Source: Rhabditoides inermis (Eukaryota; Nematoda; Chromadorea; Rhabditida; Rhabditidae). Taken from it: 64,000 nucleotides of DNA. Position numbers and translations under genes: made by a program. Every line of letters starts with the position of its first letter. The first letter of the stretch is position 1. The notes under the pieces were generated by a model. The model ran no database searches. It was not told the origin of the DNA and saw only the letters and a program-made list of their open reading frames with translations. Below are positions 46,620 to 59,453 of this stretch, one piece after another. The stretch spans positions 30,001 to 94,000 of the forward strand of contig CAWZYM010000346.1 of assembly GCA_963966185.1 (NCBI GenBank), written 5' to 3'.

Positions 46620-48120
46620 AAAAACTATTGAATGTAACTGCTCCGAGTTTCCGATGTCGAACTGCCACGGCGCGCCCGAAAGATCTGCACTCCACAGGCG
46701 GGGCACCGACATGCTCTGATGGTGATCGTTTAAGTCGGCATCTCCTCGATCTCAGCCTGCTCTGCAGCAGCCTCGTATCCGTGCAGCGTGATCTAGTCGT
46801 ACTTGTTCTCACCGCGCGGTAGCGGGATCTGCACGTCGTACTTAGCTTGGCACGCACATCATTCACCGTAGCTCCCTAAAATTAAAACGATAAACAACTG
46901 ATTACAGCGTACTCTACTCATTTTCAAGGTTAAGTAAGAGAAGCGGTTGCTCACCTTGGAGCCGATGATGTTGGTAGCAGTGGGCGGGGGCAGACCGATG
47001 ACCAGCTGGAACTGGTGCAGCTGGCGATCCACGGCCTGCGCCTCGTACTCCTACACCTAAACCGCGAAGTTCTTCTCGCAAGCCTCCACCGCTCCCGACG
47101 ACACGACCATCTAGTACATCCTGCTCGTCCGTGGGAACTTGTCGTCGTTGTGCTGCATGATGTGGCGGATATCCCCTGCCGACGATGAAGCGGTGCGCGT
47201 CATTGGGCACGTTGATAGGCACGATGATAGGATGGGCACGAGAGCGAGCAGTCCTTGGCTAGCACGCACATCGTGTCCTTCTCGTCGACCTGCAAACGAA
47301 TAACAGTCAATCCATCCATGATCTATCCATACTCTCCCCTCTCCACTCACCCGCTATCACTCCTGCTGGGGAAGCGGATAAACACGTTGTACTCGCTTGG
47401 GATCTCGCGCGCCTTCTGTCCACGGCAGAAGAGGAGCACGGTGAGACGCATCCTCCACAATGATTACTTATCGTCTGGATCTGGAAATAGATCGGTTGCA
47501 TACTTGCCACACCCATTCCACCTTTCTCTCTACTCACCTGCTTTTCGGAGTGCTCGATTATTGCCAGAATGGCGCTCTCTCCTCTCTCCGCGGGCCGGGA
47601 ACGGGATGGCCACTTCTGCTCCCGAATCTCCGTCAGCAGGGCGGCGCCGCGCACCAGCAAATGACGAGGAGGGTGTTGTAGACGGGGTCGGTGTGCCTTC
47701 TTTTCGAGCAGCTGTTTTCTTGTCGGCGTCTTCCGAGCGCGGGGAAAAGGACCGTTTATACTACACAACGCGTCAATTTGACGCGCTGCGTCAAGCGTCA
47801 AAATTGACGCCTCGCGCCAAAAATTTTGACGCCCCGCGTCAAAATTTGACGCGCTGAGTCAAAGTGACATCACTTTTCCTTTGTTTTTTTGACGCCTCGC
47901 GTCAAAATTCTTGACGCAAGGCGTCAACTTTGACGCTTGACGCAGCGCGTCAAGTTGACGCGTTGTGTAGTATAAACGGTCCTAAACATGACGCGCACGT
48001 GGTGGCCGTGGTCGGCGCGGATCTTCTTGATGCGGGCGTCTCCCTTGCAGATGAGCAACGTGTGCAACTCGGCATTGGCCGTCACCTTGTCCTCGTGAAT
48101 GTTACACACGTAACATACGT
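46620..48120 (-). pseudogene. vigilin-like multi-KH pseudogene, copy 1
   Basis: Minus strand, high to low coordinates. KH pieces are HTLLICKGDARIKKIRADHG (loop Gly replaced by Cys), PRHLLVRGAALLTEIREQ, REIPSEYNVFIRFPSR (in another frame), NVPNDAHRFIVGR then DIRHIMQHNDDK (frame change), FQLVIGLPPPTATNIIGSKG, and a C-terminal GYEAAAEQAEIEEMP followed by a stop. Several internal stops and frameshifts, plus a 236-bp element inside a KH exon, show it is dead. Repeated KH units with I-G-x-x-G loops are the vigilin (HDLBP) hallmark; vigilin is a cytoplasmic/ER RNA-binding protein. Confidence 0.75.
47748..47983. mobile_element. 236-bp palindromic DNA element in a KH exon (left arm)
   Basis: The terminus AGGACCGTTTATACTACACA, continuing into ACGCGTCAA, is inverted at the other end, and the interior is repeated TTGACGC/GCGTCAA. 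Flanks are AAA (47,745-47,747) and AAA (47,984-47,986). Removing it with one AAA restores the codon series of the KH exon. Confidence 0.85.
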
Positions 48121-48183
48121 TTTTATAACAGAAGTGACTGTGTCTAGGTCAACAACCTCATACATAAACCATTTTAATGTTTT

Positions 48184-48526
48184 GTTTGTATTTTTACTAA
48201 CTTTTCTAGACAAACATAATTTTAAAACTCGTCTTCACTGTAGAGAACGAAAGCATCCCCATCCTGAAGACCAGGGAATAATACATTGTCCGGATACATC
48301 CTTTAACGCACTGTGAGCGGAGCGGGCGAGAACATCGTATGCGAGACGATATTAGCGTTTGAATGCGCGCGCTTGGGTCTCCTCACGACTAGAGGGTAGA
48401 GCAAATGCGACTAGAGGGTAGATCAATTTTCTACAGTGACCCGGCGAACTACATATTATATGTCAATTAACGCACTGTAAGCGTTACCTCTACGCCACAA
48501 TGTAATTTGTTTCTCTTACTCTGAGT
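48184..48526. other. sequence between the inverted-repeat arm and the RT remnant
   Basis: No conserved frame. ATTAACGCACTGTAAGCG and TTTAACGCACTGTGAGCG are a short internal repeat about 170 bp apart, and GCGACTAGAGGGTAGA / ACGACTAGAGGGTAGA is another. It may be the 5' part of the same retroelement. Confidence 0.4.
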
Positions 48527-48928
48527 GTGTTAGAATATGAACAGTCATGCAAATGTAAAAATATTTGTGCTCTGAACTACTTTCGAGTATTCAGGTACAT
48601 GGATGATATTTTGATTTTTTATAAGTATGACAAACAACTAAAACTAAAGGTGTTTCTCTCTGGGTATGACTCTAGTACTCTAGTATTGGAACAGACAAAC
48701 CGCTCTCCGAACAAAGTTGATTTCCTTGATCTAACGGTGACTAATAACAATGGAGAGTGGGAATGTATGTTGTACAATAAAACGGATGCGTATAATTTCA
48801 AGGTCCATAGGTTTATAAATTGTGAAAGTACCACTCGTAGAAAAACTGTACATGGTTCTCTGAAGTCTGAAATTGTACGTATCGTTCGTTGTAACTCCAA
48901 GAAAAGTACTGTTTGTAAAATTGACTGA
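48527..48928 (+). pseudogene. reverse-transcriptase fragment, Penelope-like
   Basis: A 133-residue frame contains RYMDDILIF (palm YxDD box), then KVDFLDLTVTNN. After that come the spaced K-x-D, HRFINCESTTRRKTVHG and KSEIVRIVRCNS segments that follow the palm in Penelope-like elements. A frame change at the stop allows a continuation (LTELYVLYCHWATNH). No endonuclease or upstream fingers domain is seen. Gypsy or other RT classes are less likely because FLDL directly follows the palm. Confidence 0.65.
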
Positions 48929-49799
<871 letters not shown>

Positions 49800-49800
<1 letters not shown>

Positions 49801-50220
49801 TGCCGATATCAAGAATACAACAACGGAGATGAAACACAAAAGGGTTTAGTCTGCGTGAAGTATCTGAAGTATCTGTCGGTGGTTCGTTCTTGTCGGGATC
49901 CGACTTGTAGGAGGGGTGGTGTGCTTGGTCTCACGCTTAGGTTGACGTTGCGACAGCCATTGTCGAAAGTGTACTCGGCGGGTTCAACTCCGTGCTCCGA
50001 GGATTCCTCAAATTCCAAAGCCAGCAGCGAACATGTAGCGGGTACCGTTGATTCAACGATTTCCCACGATTTCCCACGATTTCCCACGGCTCGGCGGGTG
50101 CGACTGGACAGGGGAGAATAAACTGGGGGGGGGGGGGCGACCACTCGTGGGCAAGGGAAAAAAGAGTATGTAGTTATGTCTTGGTTTTGTATTGTGCACT
50201 TTCCCTTTCTTTTTATACTA
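49800..50220. other. open frames on both strands, no recognised gene
   Basis: Frames of 109 (plus) and 139 (minus) residues overlap here. The minus frame contains PPLLQVGSRQERTTDRYFRY, which has some flavour of a retroelement ORF, but I cannot assign it. A triplicated GATTTCCCAC lies at 50,058-50,087. Confidence 0.3.
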
Positions 50221-50226
50221 TTCCTC

Positions 50227-50307
<81 letters not shown>

Positions 50308-50310
50308 CGA
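50221..50310. repeat. (ATTG)n microsatellite
   Basis: About 20 units of GATT with one GAAT interruption. It resembles the (TGAT/TCAA)n tails next to GGATAAA/TTTATCC elsewhere in the window. Confidence 0.95.
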
Positions 50311-50464
50311 TTGGGTTAGGCTGATCGCTGTTTCGATGGCCTGTCTTGGAAAGTGTGTGTGTGGCGCCAGGAGACGGAGATGAATGAGGAATGAAAGCAT
50401 GTTCAGAAAGGTATGCGTTCATTTCAGGACTGTTGAGTTTGCTTCCAGCACTATTCCCTTCTAG

Positions 50465-50790
50465 AGTCACTCATTCCTGATTCGATCTGGAAATGGAAGT
50501 TCACGGAACGACTCTACAATGCAGACGGCCATCGGTGGGAAAAGGCTGCAGTCGACTGAACCCCAAAGAAGACTGGCCGACCTGGACGACAACACAAGGA
50601 GTGGGAAGACGACTTCGTAGATGCCTTCGATCTACCGAGATCACTTGCTCGCAATCGCAAAGAACAGTGACCAACGACCGCCAAAAATGGAACGATCTCA
50701 TTTCCCAGCGCTAACCAAACCATCCCTCATGCGTGCAATATGTACATGAAAACATGAATAAGCGATTCTGGATAAATATTTCTGGATAAA
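50465..50790 (+). mobile_element. 3' end of a LINE-like retroelement
   Basis: The frame ending near 50,712 reads VGRRLRRCLRSTEITCSQSQ then RTVTNDRQKWNDLISQR and a stop. This matches the W...A-x-DR-x-x-W-x-x-L signature at the C-terminus of several non-LTR reverse transcriptases. A short 3' UTR follows, with GCGATTCTGGATAAATATTT repeated and a (TTTGAT)n tail. The same GATTCNGGATAAA + simple-repeat tail recurs near 18,525, 22,075, 37,325 and 40,245 (minus orientation). Confidence 0.55.
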
Positions 50791-52440
<1,650 letters not shown>

Positions 52441-52829
52441 TATGCTTATCCGCCGAATGCGTAGAGGGTGCGGGCGTGGCGCTTGAGGGCTAGACGACGT
52501 CCATCGAAGTGTCCGTCTTCCTGAAGGCGTGCTCGCAGTAGGTGACGTCGTCACGGATCACGTTCTCGGAGGAACACATCCAGTACACCGCGGGTTTCCT
52601 CGTAGAGGAGTATACGCTCACTCCTCCACGGCGAGCCCAGACGACGGATGGCGAGCTTGGTGATGCCCTGGATGTTGTCGCACAGTACCTTTCCGGGACA
52701 TCTTGGCGCCCACCTTGCCCCCGTACACACATGATAGTAGTAGCTCCCCAATGCGATGATGACTGTTCGTTCTCCGGCGCTCTGTCTCTGTTGTAAATTT
52801 TGTTTGACCTTTCGAAGAGAGACACGCTG

Positions 52830-53093
52830 TGAGTGAGTGAGAAGCACGCCCTCTGCTACGTTCCAAAAAGGTCACGTCTTCTTGCCACCTCCCGATCTTA
52901 CCAGACCGTCACTACCACCACTCACTTGCAGTTGTGTGAAAGTGTTGTGAGTGAGTGAGAAGCACGTCCTCTGCTACGTTCCAAAAAGGTCACGTCTTTT
53001 TGCCACCTTCCCGTCTTACCAGACAGTCAATACCACCACTCACTTGCAGTTGTGTGAAGGTGTTGTGAGTGAGTGAGAAGCACGTCCTCTGCT
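52830..53093. repeat. ~120-bp tandem repeat upstream of the H4 pseudogene
   Basis: GTGAGTGAGTGAGAAGCACG is followed by CTCTGCTACGTTCC, AAAAAGGTCACGTCTT and CACTCACTTGCAGTTGTGTG. This occurs two and a bit times, and a further partial copy sits at about 54,388-54,497. It may be the old H4 5' flank amplified. Confidence 0.9.
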
Positions 53094-53600
53094 ACTTTTT
53101 ATTTCTCCTGTAATTTCCGGTTCCGGTTTCCGTTTCCACTTTGCTACCGTTTGTTCGCTTTATTCATTCACAACGCAACAATGTGTAGGTAGCCAAATGC
53201 TTCACTGTCTAATCAGTCAATAATGCACTGTGTGCCGCTTGACCTTTTCGGAAAGAGACGCAACGTTCACTTGCTAGAAGCGTTCTCTCTCTGTCTGCGC
53301 CCTCCACTGATCGCCTTATGTGTCTTCTCTCTCTCTCCTCTCTTTTTTCTTTTGAAAGAATGAACATAAACGGGAGTATTGAATAAACAGCAACCAGGAA
53401 GAGATGTTTATAATAAACACAATTCTTTCTGCAATAACGAGAAATGATCACAGCAACAATAGCTTCGGCTGGTCGTTTCCGATTCCAGTTCACTGCCGGT
53501 CACCCGCCCGACTCAATCAGATGACAGAATACAGTAGGTAGCCGATTCCCGCACTATCTTATTAGTGGTTAGCGGATGACTTCTTTTTATTCCGGAAGCA
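53094..53600. other. gene-free stretch
   Basis: No conserved frame, only a short CT run at about 53,320-53,343. Nothing else is recognised. Confidence 0.5.
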
Positions 53601-53945
53601 AAGCCGGTATCACACTCAAGCACAATCGCCTCTTCCGGTCTCTCGGCTGACGCGAGGATACTGTAGCCTACAGTATCTGCGAGTGCAGTACATATCACAA
53701 TTGAATTAAAATTTGACCTGTCCAGTTCCGGTGACACTGGTTTTATTACGGGAGCTCGCAAACAATTTCACACACACATACACACACACTAGTCGGCTCA
53801 CTGCGGCCTCTTCCGGTCACTCGGCTGACGCGAGGATACTGTAGGTTACAGTATCTGCGAGTGCAGTACGTCTCACGATCGAATTAAATTTTAGGCTGTC
53901 CAGTTCCGGTGACACTGGTTTTATTACGAGAGCTCGCAAGCCAGT
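53600..53945. repeat. ~140-bp direct duplication
   Basis: CGGCTGACGCGAGGATACTG, then GAGTGCAGTAC, then TCCAGTTCCGGTGACACTGG and TTTTATTACG, at about 53,643-53,760 and again at 53,820-53,940 with few differences. Confidence 0.9.
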
Positions 53946-54029
53946 GCACACACGCACATTTTAGTCTCGCGGCTGTCTTCTCCTTTCATTCACACAACAT
54001 CACAATGCAGCCGCTCCTCATCTGGTGTC

Positions 54030-54340
54030 TCTCACTATTGAGAGATATGCAGAGACATATGCGGTGTAGTCGAACTCCCCTCTCTCTATCGTCTCACCGC
54101 GTTCCAATCCCCCCTCTCACTATCTCGATTTGCGGCTGCGCCGCGCCGCGTCTCTCTCACTCAGTATTGAGAGATAGGCAGCGACATATGCCGCGTAGTC
54201 GTTTCCCCCCGCCCTATCATCTCGGCTGCTGCCCCCCCCCCCCCTCTCCCCATCTCGATTCGCGGCCGCGCTGCGCCGCGTCTCTCTCACTCACTATTGA
54301 GAGATATACAATCACATATGCCGCGTAGTCGATCTCTTCT
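54030..54340. repeat. three-copy ~125-bp repeat with a CTCTCTCACT hairpin
   Basis: TCTCACTATTGAGAGATA followed by GACATATGC...GTAGTCG occurs at about 54,030, 54,158 and 54,288. Each copy can fold as TCTCnnnnTTGAGAGA. Confidence 0.85.
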
Positions 54341-54496
54341 CGCCATATGAACGGGCGGCTGACTCCTTTCCTTTCTCTCACAACAAAAAGGTCACGTCTT
54401 CTCGGCACCTTCCGATCTTGTCAGACAGACTCACTACCACCTATCACCATCACTCACTTGCAGTTGTGTGAAGGTGTTGTGAGTGAGTGAAAAGCA

Positions 54497-54841
54497 GGCA
54501 ATATGGAGTTCACACCATCACACCACCACACCACCACACCACCACACCACCACACCATCACACCACCACACCATCACACAACCACACCATCACACAACCA
54601 CACCACCACAACTTAACACAGCCACACTATTCTCTATGACTGATTATGTTGATGGTGTGGTAGTATGGTGGTGTGGGTTGTGTGAGTGGTGTGGTGGTGT
54701 GATAACGTGGTGGTGTGATTTCCTATATGTTGTGTGGGTGGTGTGGTGGTGTACAGGAGTGGTGGTGTGGGTTGTGTGAGTGGTATGATGGTGTGATGGT
54801 GTGGTGGTGTCGTGGTGTGATGGTGTGATTTCCTATTCGCC
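54497..54841. mobile_element. MITE with CACACCA-rich TIRs, copy 2
   Basis: Same termini as 2480-2627 (GGCAATATGG left, ATTCGCC right) and the same central TCTCTATGACTGATTAT. It is expanded to 345 bp by extra CCACACCA/TGGTGTGG repeats. Confidence 0.8.
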
Positions 54842-55179
54842 TCATATATACCTCATCGACCCACTTCCCGACCGACGAGGGACCCCAAAAACGCGCGCGA
54901 AAATCTCTTACCCTCTTTCTCTCACCACGTATCATCTAGACCGGGACATTCAAACATATTACGGATGCAGTACACAACTACTATCTACATCAATTAAATT
55001 TACAAAATATGCATGATTCTGTCAAGGGCGGCCGAAAAGAGGTCATGAGCCTCGGTTTTCAGACTCTTTGAAGGTATAGTTTTACCATAATTCGGTTTGA
55101 GCTGTGGACGTGGATTAGCGACAATGGGCTATCTATGACTGACCGAATGAGGGAGAGAGGGGGAAGGAGAGAAAGACTT

Positions 55180-55268
55180 GCTCACCTTCTAACAATCCTA
55201 TTCACCTCGACTCTCCATAGAGTTGTATATTGATAACTATGCGGAATCGTGTTGTAACACTAAAGTAA
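55180..55268. repeat. left flank of an interrupted duplicated segment
   Basis: AACAATCCTATTCACCTCGA through GGAATCGTGTTGTAACAC matches 45,529-45,605. The rest of the duplicated segment resumes at 56,433, after the foldback element. Confidence 0.9.
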
Positions 55269-55386
55269 TTATCTGTTAAAAAGTACTTGCGTAAAGATAT
55301 TAAGTTTGTCTTGACCCAATTCAACAAAAGCGCATGCATAAAACGTTTACAAATACTAACACAAACCTGCGCCTCTCTCCCCCCCC

Positions 55387-55444
<58 letters not shown>

Positions 55445-55757
55445 ATATGGACGTATGACGTTATTCATTTGTATTGTTATATTTCATCTGTTAGTGTCCA
55501 CTGTCCGTTATGCGCAGGTTTGTGTTAGTATTTGTAAACGTTTTATGCATGCGCTTTTGTTGAATTGGGTCAAGACAAACTTAATATCTTTACGCAAGTA
55601 CTTTTTAACAGATAATATATGTGCTTTTGTTGAATTTCATAGAAATTTTGAATATGTGCTGAATTATGACTATTCATATGGATTTTATCAAAAAACTACT
55701 ATCTCTCACTCACTGTGTTATCTCCTTCTCTTCGTCCCTTCTCTCTCTTTCACTGTT

Positions 55758-55807
<50 letters not shown>

Positions 55808-56432
55808 GCCCTTCTCTCACTGTCTCTTTATATTTTCTGCTCTTCTATCAACGTTTACAAATACTAACACACACTCTCGGCCGTTCTCTCTCTTCTTACT
55901 CTCCTGAACCACAGATCACTCGTTACGTTTCGGATCGCCGTTACGTTTCACAAAAACGTTTTCCCCACATATTTTCTCACTACCGTTCGGAGTCGCGCCT
56001 ACTGCGCTCTTTCTCCTGGTTATAGTTGGCGGACCCAAAACAACGCAAACCCGGCGCGAATTAGACGCTGGCGGCGGCGGGGCGAACTACACTCAAAGTG
56101 CGAGTTGGAGAACACGGGCAGAAAACGCCGAGAGAGTACGCTTTCGGCAGAGAGTCAGCGTTACCGGACACGACACCCACCCACCCACCCACCCACCCAC
56201 ACGCTGGCCTCTCACCTCATGGGTGCGCGAGATCGCTCATAACTTCTTTCGGAGAAAAGATACAAAGATGCCATCAATTAGTGATCTGGCCTACGGACCC
56301 GTGCTAATCTAACTAACATGAATTGAATGAGTTCACATTCCTGCTAACATGATTTTTGGATACAGCTTCTTGAAAATTCTGGCGCGAGCCCTATCCTAAG
56401 CCAAAAGAGAGGGCGCTGCGCGCCCTCTCTAA
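55269..56432 (+). mobile_element. foldback Helitron-like element, copy 3 (1.16 kb)
   Basis: Starts TTATCTGTTAAAAAGTACTT. A ~105-bp arm (55,269-55,373) is inverted at about 55,515-55,620. The distal third (from ACGACACCCACCCACCC at 56,169) matches copy 1 closely, including GATCGCTCATAACTTCTTTC and AAAATTCTGGCGCGAGCC. It ends GAGAGGGCGC-TGC-GCGCCCTCTC, TAA. The paralogous segment near 45,600-45,614 reads AAGTGATTGTTAAAT with no insertion. That fits insertion between A and T with no target duplication, or a very short one. Confidence 0.82.
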
Positions 56433-57299
56433 TTGTTAAATCTGAGATTTCACTTTAGTACACCAGGTGGACAAAATGTACAGCACATTTCTGCACTACA
56501 TGTGCTCGGTTCAGTGTTCTCTCAGCCCAACTGCACGATGGGAGTCGAACCCACAGCACTAACCAGAAGGATAGGCAACCACATAACCAGCACGGGACAT
56601 GGGCTGATCGAACACCGAACCTACACAATACCAAAGCGAACGAACATAACACTTAATTTTAATATCTTTGTCAAATCAACCATCTAAGATAATTCATTAT
56701 CTTATTGTTCCAAGTGATCGCGCGAATATCTCTACTACATCATCTACTAAAACACATGTCTTCGTGTCGCTGAAACCTCACTTCGTCCAAGTCAAGCTCT
56801 ACGTATCAATATAAAACAACGTTCAATGTACCGTTGCACATGTGACCACCTCTCTAATAGGCTGGCTCTCTCTCACCTCCCACGGTGAGCTTCTTCTAGA
56901 ATAGGCGTTTTCTTGCGTGTCTCCTTTTCTCTTCAGTGTCCCTCACATGCTCGCCTCACGTGCGCATCTCCTCCTCGAACAATGCACAGCCTGCAATACA
57001 CGCGTATGAAACGTATAACACGAGGCAAATGATACATTATGGAAAATAATAATATTCAAAATAAACATTCAATGGTTCTGAACCATCCACTGGCTTTTTT
57101 CTCGCCCATCTGTCAGCTCCGTTCATTATGCGCAGAGGGGCCACTAAAACAGAACCGAAATAGAATGAAATGGAAATGAATGTGATTCAACATCCAAGAC
57201 TGTCCCCGTAAAGAACTGAATTTCGAACCGTTACACATATCAACAGTTCGAGAACTCAGTACAACACGGGGACACAACCGGTAATGAAACTATTGAATA

Positions 57300-58470
57300 A
57301 AAACTATTGAATGTTGGGGAACTGCTCCGAGCTTCCGATGTGACGCTGCCACGGGCGCTCCCGAGAGATCTGCACTCCACAGGCGGGGCACCGACATGCT
57401 CTGATGGTGATCGTTTAAGTCAGCCAGGTCCTCCGACTTGCCCAATATATAATATACTCACCGTGTTAGGGTCTTGCTGCCCGCGCGGCGGACGAATCTC
57501 GAATCCGTAGTCCTTCCCTTTGATCTGGTCGCACTTGTTCTCACCGCGCGGGCGCGGTAGCGGGATCGGCACGTCGTGCTTGGCTTGGCACGCACATCGT
57601 TCACCGCAGCTTCCTGAAAAGAAAACAATAAACAAATGATTACAGCGTACTCTACTCATTTTCAAGATTCAAAGAGTAGCGGTTACCTTGGAGCCGATGA
57701 TGTTGTGGTAGCAGTGGGCGGGGGCAGGCCGATCTTGACAGCAATGTCCTTCTCGCAAGCCTCCACCGCTCCCGACGACACGACCATCTAGTCCATCTTG
57801 CTCGTCCGTGGGCACTTGTCGTCGTTGTGCTGCATGATCTCGCGGATCTCCCCTGCCGATGATGAAGCGGTGCGCGTCATAGGGCACGTGGACAGTGTTG
57901 GAGATGGACACGTGGGCGAACAGCTTGACCAGAGCGCACTTGGTGTGGCGGCAGAGACCACTCGCCCGGCCTCATCGTCAACCTGCCAACGAATGACAGT
58001 CAATCCATGCATCATCCAACCATACTCTCCCCTTTCCACTCACCCAGCAACGACAGCAGCTTGTGCGCCTTCCGCCTTCAACTTGTTGTGCACGCCTCCG
58101 CACTCCTCCGCAATGTCGAAGATGAGACAGCGGCCGTTGCCCAGAAAACGAGTCTGCACCTGAAAGCAGTAACCAGTAAAGTCAACCCATACAATCATCG
58201 ACTGGCATCTTTAGCACGCACCTTGTTAGGGACCTCGAGCTGCGCGACAGCGCGACCGACGCGAGCTCGTACTGGATCTTGTTGAGGTGGTCGATAGCCT
58301 TCTCCACGTTCGCCTTTTTTCCAGTCACCAGCATCTTCTCCTCTCCGCTGTCTCCGTCTAGGAGGTAGAGGCGGGTCGACGTCTCCTCGCGGATCTTGCG
58401 TACGCTCCGGTCGTTTTGATTACGTGCATGTGGAACTCCTTGAAGATGGGCACAGCCTGCTCATTGTTAC
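57300..58470 (-). pseudogene. vigilin-like multi-KH pseudogene, copy 3
   Basis: Minus strand. KH pieces are KEFHMHVI, VRKIREETSTRLYLLDGDSG and KKANVEKAIDHLNKIQYELA (58.46-58.21 kb), then FDIAEECGGVHNKLKAEGAQ (58.15-58.05 kb), VPYDAHRFIIGRG with EIREIMQHNDDK in another frame (57.92-57.78 kb), and NIIGSK near 57.70 kb. The final RAKHDVPIPLPRPRGENKCD extends further than in copies 1 and 2. It is colinear with the 45.6-47.3 kb segment but diverged and with different indels. It lacks both the SL1-headed and the 236-bp insertions. Frameshifts and stops mark it as dead. Confidence 0.75.
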
Positions 58471-58491
58471 TACATGTGTTGAGTTTATTAT

Positions 58492-58605
58492 TCTCTCAGC
58501 CCAGCTGCACGGTGGGAGTCGAACCCACAGCACTAACCAAAAGGCTAGGCAACCACGTAGCATGCACGAGACATGGGCTGATCGAACTCTAAACCCACAC
58601 GATAC
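58492..58605 (-). repeat. tRNA-like dispersed repeat, copy in a separate location
   Basis: Same B-box core (GTGGGTTCGACTCCCACC on minus) and the same TGGGCTGATCGAAC segment as 45,694-45,805. The flanks differ, which shows independent dispersal. Confidence 0.6.
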
Positions 58606-58849
58606 CCCACAGTCCACAGTGCTACCGTGCGAACCAGTACACCACATGGAAGAGTGATCATCTGACGAGGAACTCGTAGAGGATCACCGATCACCACGAG
58701 AGCCGATAGCCGAGAGCCCATCAGGCGACCAGCTTGTCGCATCTCTGCCGCAGAATCACCTCGGTCGCTATGTACCTGCAATCGATAAGTACATCATCAG
58801 TCAATCGATCAATCAAGATATCAATGACTGACTCATGCGTGCCGTGGAG

Positions 58850-59060
58850 CTGTTTGTCGTTGAACTGCTGTGATCTTCGATAGACCAAAGTCGGTCAGCT
58901 CGATGTGACCCATTGTCGTGAGCAGGCTGAGACGAGAACCAGTCAATCAATAAAAAATTAAACAGTACTCACTTGTCGGGGGGCTTGAGGTCTATGTGGA
59001 CTTGTGGACGACTCCGTACGAGTGAAGATACTCAACCTTCTCAGCCACGTACAATCTAAA
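58850..59060 (-). pseudogene. MAST-type protein kinase fragment
   Basis: Minus strand: VAEKVEYLHSYGVVH, then a frame change, then HIDLKPPDK (catalytic loop H-x-D-L-K-P). After an intron-like gap comes LLTTMGHIELTDFGLSKI (DFG motif). TTMGHIxLTDFGLSK is characteristic of microtubule-associated Ser/Thr (MAST) kinases of the AGC group. The loop is broken by an 8-bp duplication, AGTCCACA next to GTCCACA, which puts TAG in frame. The HRD arginine is replaced by Ile. No other kinase subdomain is recognised nearby. Confidence 0.75.
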
Positions 59061-59453
59061 CAGAGGAGCAATGACAAGTTTCAAGAAGACGATAATGAGA
59101 ATGGGCAATACGCGGTATGCATACCTTGTGCAGAGTCTCCTCCAGTCGCTGGCTCATCTCGCAAAAATAGCTGCACGTGATGAGATGATCGTCCCGCGAA
59201 CGCTGCCAGACAGTCGCCAGCTATTTCCACCACCTGAGTGCGTGCGGCAAAGACATGGTGAACAATGTCGCGAACGGCAGCGAACTAGTTTCCATATTTG
59301 ACGAAAATATACAAAAGTCGACGAAATATAGACCACAAGTGAAAAAAAAGAGAAATTAGGATACGATATAGTGTGGTGAGGCAAGCTGGCAAGCGCACGA
59401 TCATTTCAATCATTCGTCTCTTCTAGGCCGACCAGGCTGGTCGTTGTGTCACG

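Larger units (their letters stand above)
45889..48183 (+). repeat. inverted repeat, left arm (2,295 bp)
   Basis: Reverse-complement of 61,706-64,000, with the same total length. Every long open frame has an identical partner in the other arm (200, 164, 102, 82, 79, 73 and 61 residues). The inner border is ACCATTTTAATGTTT at about 48,183. The outer limit is unknown because the other arm reaches the window end. Confidence 0.97.

Noticed and set aside
47255..47857. 200-residue plus-strand frame (and its twin at 62,032-62,634)
   Set aside because: It is the antisense of vigilin KH exons and runs through the palindromic insertion. The KH signal is on the other strand.
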